NCBI GenBank assembly: GCA_031411575.1
Contig: JANOBJ010000347.1
Coordinates: 1-24,110, forward strand
Length of the DNA: 24,110 nt
Reading direction: 5' to 3'
Source: JANOBJ01 sp031411575
GTDB lineage: Bacteria > Pseudomonadota > Gammaproteobacteria > Burkholderiales > Burkholderiaceae_C
The translations under genes and the position numbers were made by a program. The notes beneath the pieces were generated by a model that saw only the letters and a program-made list of their open reading frames with translations, made no database searches and was not told the DNA's origin. Below, one piece after another: positions 22,579 to 24,110 of the stretch. Within the stretch, counting starts at the first letter, position 1; the number at the start of each line of letters is the position of its first letter.

Positions 22579-24006
22579 CTATTTGCCGATGCAAAAGCGC
22601 GAGAAGATCACGCCCAGCAAGTCGTCGGACGTGAATTCGCCAGTGATCTCGTTCAGGGCGTTCTGCGCCAGCCGCAGCTCTTCGGCCAGCAGGTCCAGCG
22701 GCGGCGATGCAGCGCCAAGCTGGTGGTACGCCTCGTCCAGGTGCACGCCGACCCGACCCAGCGCCTGGACATGCCGCACACGCGCGATGTACACGCCTTC
22801 GGGCGCCGATTGCCAGCCCGCCACCTCCAGCAGACGACGGCGCAGTGCGTCCAGCCCGGCACCGGTTTTGGCCGACAACGCCAGGCCCGTCGAGTGCGCT
22901 GGGGGCGCCGGGGCATCCGCCACATCGGCTTTGTTCCAGATGTCGATCACCGGTACGGTTTCAGGCAGTTTTTGCGCCAGTGTCCGCGCTATCTGGCCAT
23001 CTTCTGCTATGTATTTAGTAGCATTTTGTCGCGTCAGGTCGTGCAGGAACAGCACCGCATCGGCGGCCTCGATGGCACCCCAGGCGCGCGCGATGCCGAT
23101 GCGCTCGACCTCGTCCACTTTCTCCGCTTCGGTGTCGCGCAGGCCAGCAGTGTCGATCACATGCAGCGGCACGCCTTCGATCTGGATGGTTTGCTGCACC
23201 TTGTCGCGCGTGGTGCCGGCGATCGGCGTCACGATGGCCAGCTCGGCGCCGGCCCGCGCATTGAGCAGCGAACTTTTGCCGGCATTGGGCTGGCCCGCGA
23301 TCACCACCGTGATGCCCTCGCGCAGCAGCGCCCCCTGGCGCGCGCGCTGCTGCACCGCGTGCAAGCTGTGGCTCAGCGCCGCGAGCTGGCCCGCCGCGTC
23401 GGCTTGTCTGAGGAAATCGATGTCTTCCTCGGGGAAATCGAGCGTCGCTTCGACCAGCATGCGCAGGTGAATCAACGCATCGCGCAGCACATGGATTTCG
23501 CGCGAGAACTCACCAGCGAGCGAGCGCGAGGCGCTGCGCGCGGCGGCCTCGGTGCTGGCATCAATCAGGTCGGCAACGGCTTCGGCCTGCGCCAGGTCGA
23601 GCTTGTCGTTGAGGAAGGCGCGCTCGGTGAATTCACCGGGCCGTGCCAGCCGCAGGCGCGGCAGCCTTGGGCTGCCCGTGGCGGGGTCGGGCTCTGCGGC
23701 AGCCGACAGGCAGCGCGCCAGCAACAGCTGCAGCACCACCGGCCCGCCGTGGGCCTGCAGTTCCAGCACATCCTCGCCGGTGTAGCTGTGCGGCGCAGGG
23801 AAGTGAATGGCCAGCCCCTGGTCGATCGGGCTGCCGTCTGCGGCCAGAAAGGGCAGGTACGTCGCCTCGCGCGCCTTCAGTGCCCGACCGCACAGCGCGG
23901 CAATGACCGGCGCCACGGTTGGGCCCGACACCCGCACAATCCCCACCGCGCCGCGCCCCGGGGCGGTGGCGATGGCGGCGATCGGGTCGAGATGACGGAG
24001 CGACAT
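22579..24006 (-). CDS. mnmE: tRNA uridine-5-carboxymethylaminomethyl modification GTPase MnmE
   Basis: The 475-residue GTPase acts with MnmG to modify U34 of several tRNAs. The N-terminal folate-binding domain starts DPIAAIATAPGRGAVGIVRV, with LELQAHGGPVVLQLLL and RLARPGEFTERAFLNDKLDL. The G domain lies within the helical domain: P-loop GQPNAGKSSLLN near residue 240, GTTRDK, DTAGLRDTE and the NKAD box. The C-terminal catalytic motif FCIGK is intact. ATG 24006 is chosen because the family begins about 8 residues before IAAIAT. A mini-repeat copy lies at 22994-23022 in the G domain and is read in frame as NATKYIAEDGQ. Confidence 0.97.
   Translation of the reverse strand: MSLRHLDPIAAIATAPGRGAVGIVRVSGPTVAPVIAALCGRALKAREATYLPFLAADGSPIDQGLAIHFPAPHSYTGEDVLELQAHGGPVVLQLLLARCLSAAAEPDPATGSPRLPRLRLARPGEFTERAFLNDKLDLAQAEAVADLIDASTEAAARSASRSLAGEFSREIHVLRDALIHLRMLVEATLDFPEEDIDFLRQADAAGQLAALSHSLHAVQQRARQGALLREGITVVIAGQPNAGKSSLLNARAGAELAIVTPIAGTTRDKVQQTIQIEGVPLHVIDTAGLRDTEAEKVDEVERIGIARAWGAIEAADAVLFLHDLTRQNATKYIAEDGQIARTLAQKLPETVPVIDIWNKADVADAPAPPAHSTGLALSAKTGAGLDALRRRLLEVAGWQSAPEGVYIARVRHVQALGRVGVHLDEAYHQLGAASPPLDLLAEELRLAQNALNEITGEFTSDDLLGVIFSRFCIGK
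22994..23022 (-). repeat. AT-rich mini-repeat copy in mnmE
   Basis: GCTACTAAATACATAGC followed by AGAAGATGGCC on the minus strand. Arms and downstream ATGnCC match the family consensus; the gene reads through it in frame. Confidence 0.6.
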
Positions 24007-24094
24007 GCTTGCAAGTTTAGTCAGCCCCGGCGCGGAGCGGGCTTCGCTGCTGGTCGCGCCGGAGGTCGCGTCCTTTTTGAGGAACACTGCGGAA

Positions 24095-24107
24095 CCGGCT
24101 TTGCCGG
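24095..24107. repeat. Small G/C-rich hairpin at the window edge
   Basis: CCGGC (24095-24099) and GCCGG (24103-24107) around TTT, within GGAACCGGCTTTGCCGGGCC. It resembles part of the intergenic G/C-rich repeats of Comamonadaceae (from memory) and runs off the window end. Confidence 0.45.
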
Positions 24108-24110
24108 GCC

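Overview
The window is GC-rich and gene-dense. It looks like chromosomal DNA of a Betaproteobacterium of the order Burkholderiales, most likely family Comamonadaceae. The grounds are the gene families (MetX/MetW pair, KdsD-KdsC-LptC with a Kef antiporter, MnmE ending FCIGK, FadR-type GntR with LtnD/OtnK) and two kinds of short dispersed repeat that I associate from memory with that family. No rRNA, tRNA, CRISPR array, phage or insertion sequence was found.

Layout. (1) Positions 1-3190, minus strand: a FadR-type GntR regulator, then an operon of an L-threonate-type dehydrogenase, an alpha/beta hydrolase and a four-carbon acid-sugar kinase cut by the window edge. Similar GTATG/CATAC operators lie in front of the operon and in front of the regulator. 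(2) 3321-5554, minus: a rhodanese-ChrB protein overlapping a ChrA chromate transporter. (3) 5656-8150, minus: a GDT1/TMEM165-type transporter, then metX-metW. metX is preceded by an extended -10 promoter, a SAM-II-type riboswitch and an intrinsic terminator, and it carries an in-frame 63-nt repeat. (4) 8251-9541, plus: an ammonium transporter behind a good sigma-54 promoter. (5) 9625-12587, minus: a bufferin-type RiPP cluster (BufA precursor, BufB MNIO/DUF692 enzyme, BufC DUF2063 partner) with a TlpA-like thioredoxin upstream. BufC contains a hexanucleotide microsatellite encoding Ala-His and Ala-Asp dipeptides. (6) 12935-13441, plus: a glycine-rich RRM RNA-binding protein with a hairpin leader and a terminator. 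(7) 13611-17894, minus: kdsD-kdsC-lptC, then an SDR oxidoreductase and an SbtA/SbtB pair (bicarbonate transporter and PII-like regulator). (8) 17940-21070, plus: a Kef-type antiporter, a histidine phosphatase-like exported protein and apt. (9) 21113-24006, minus: an unrecognised protein, a stand-alone cyclic-nucleotide-binding protein and mnmE.

The strongest unusual signals are regulatory or repeat-based: the SAM-II-like leader of metX, the 63-nt repeat translated inside MetX, a seven-copy AT-rich mini-repeat family (five copies inside genes), and the slippage-type His/Asp tract in BufC of a copper-handling RiPP cluster. The remaining genes are mostly ordinary housekeeping or transport functions. 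No intergenic stretch apart from 12588-12934 exceeds 300 bases.
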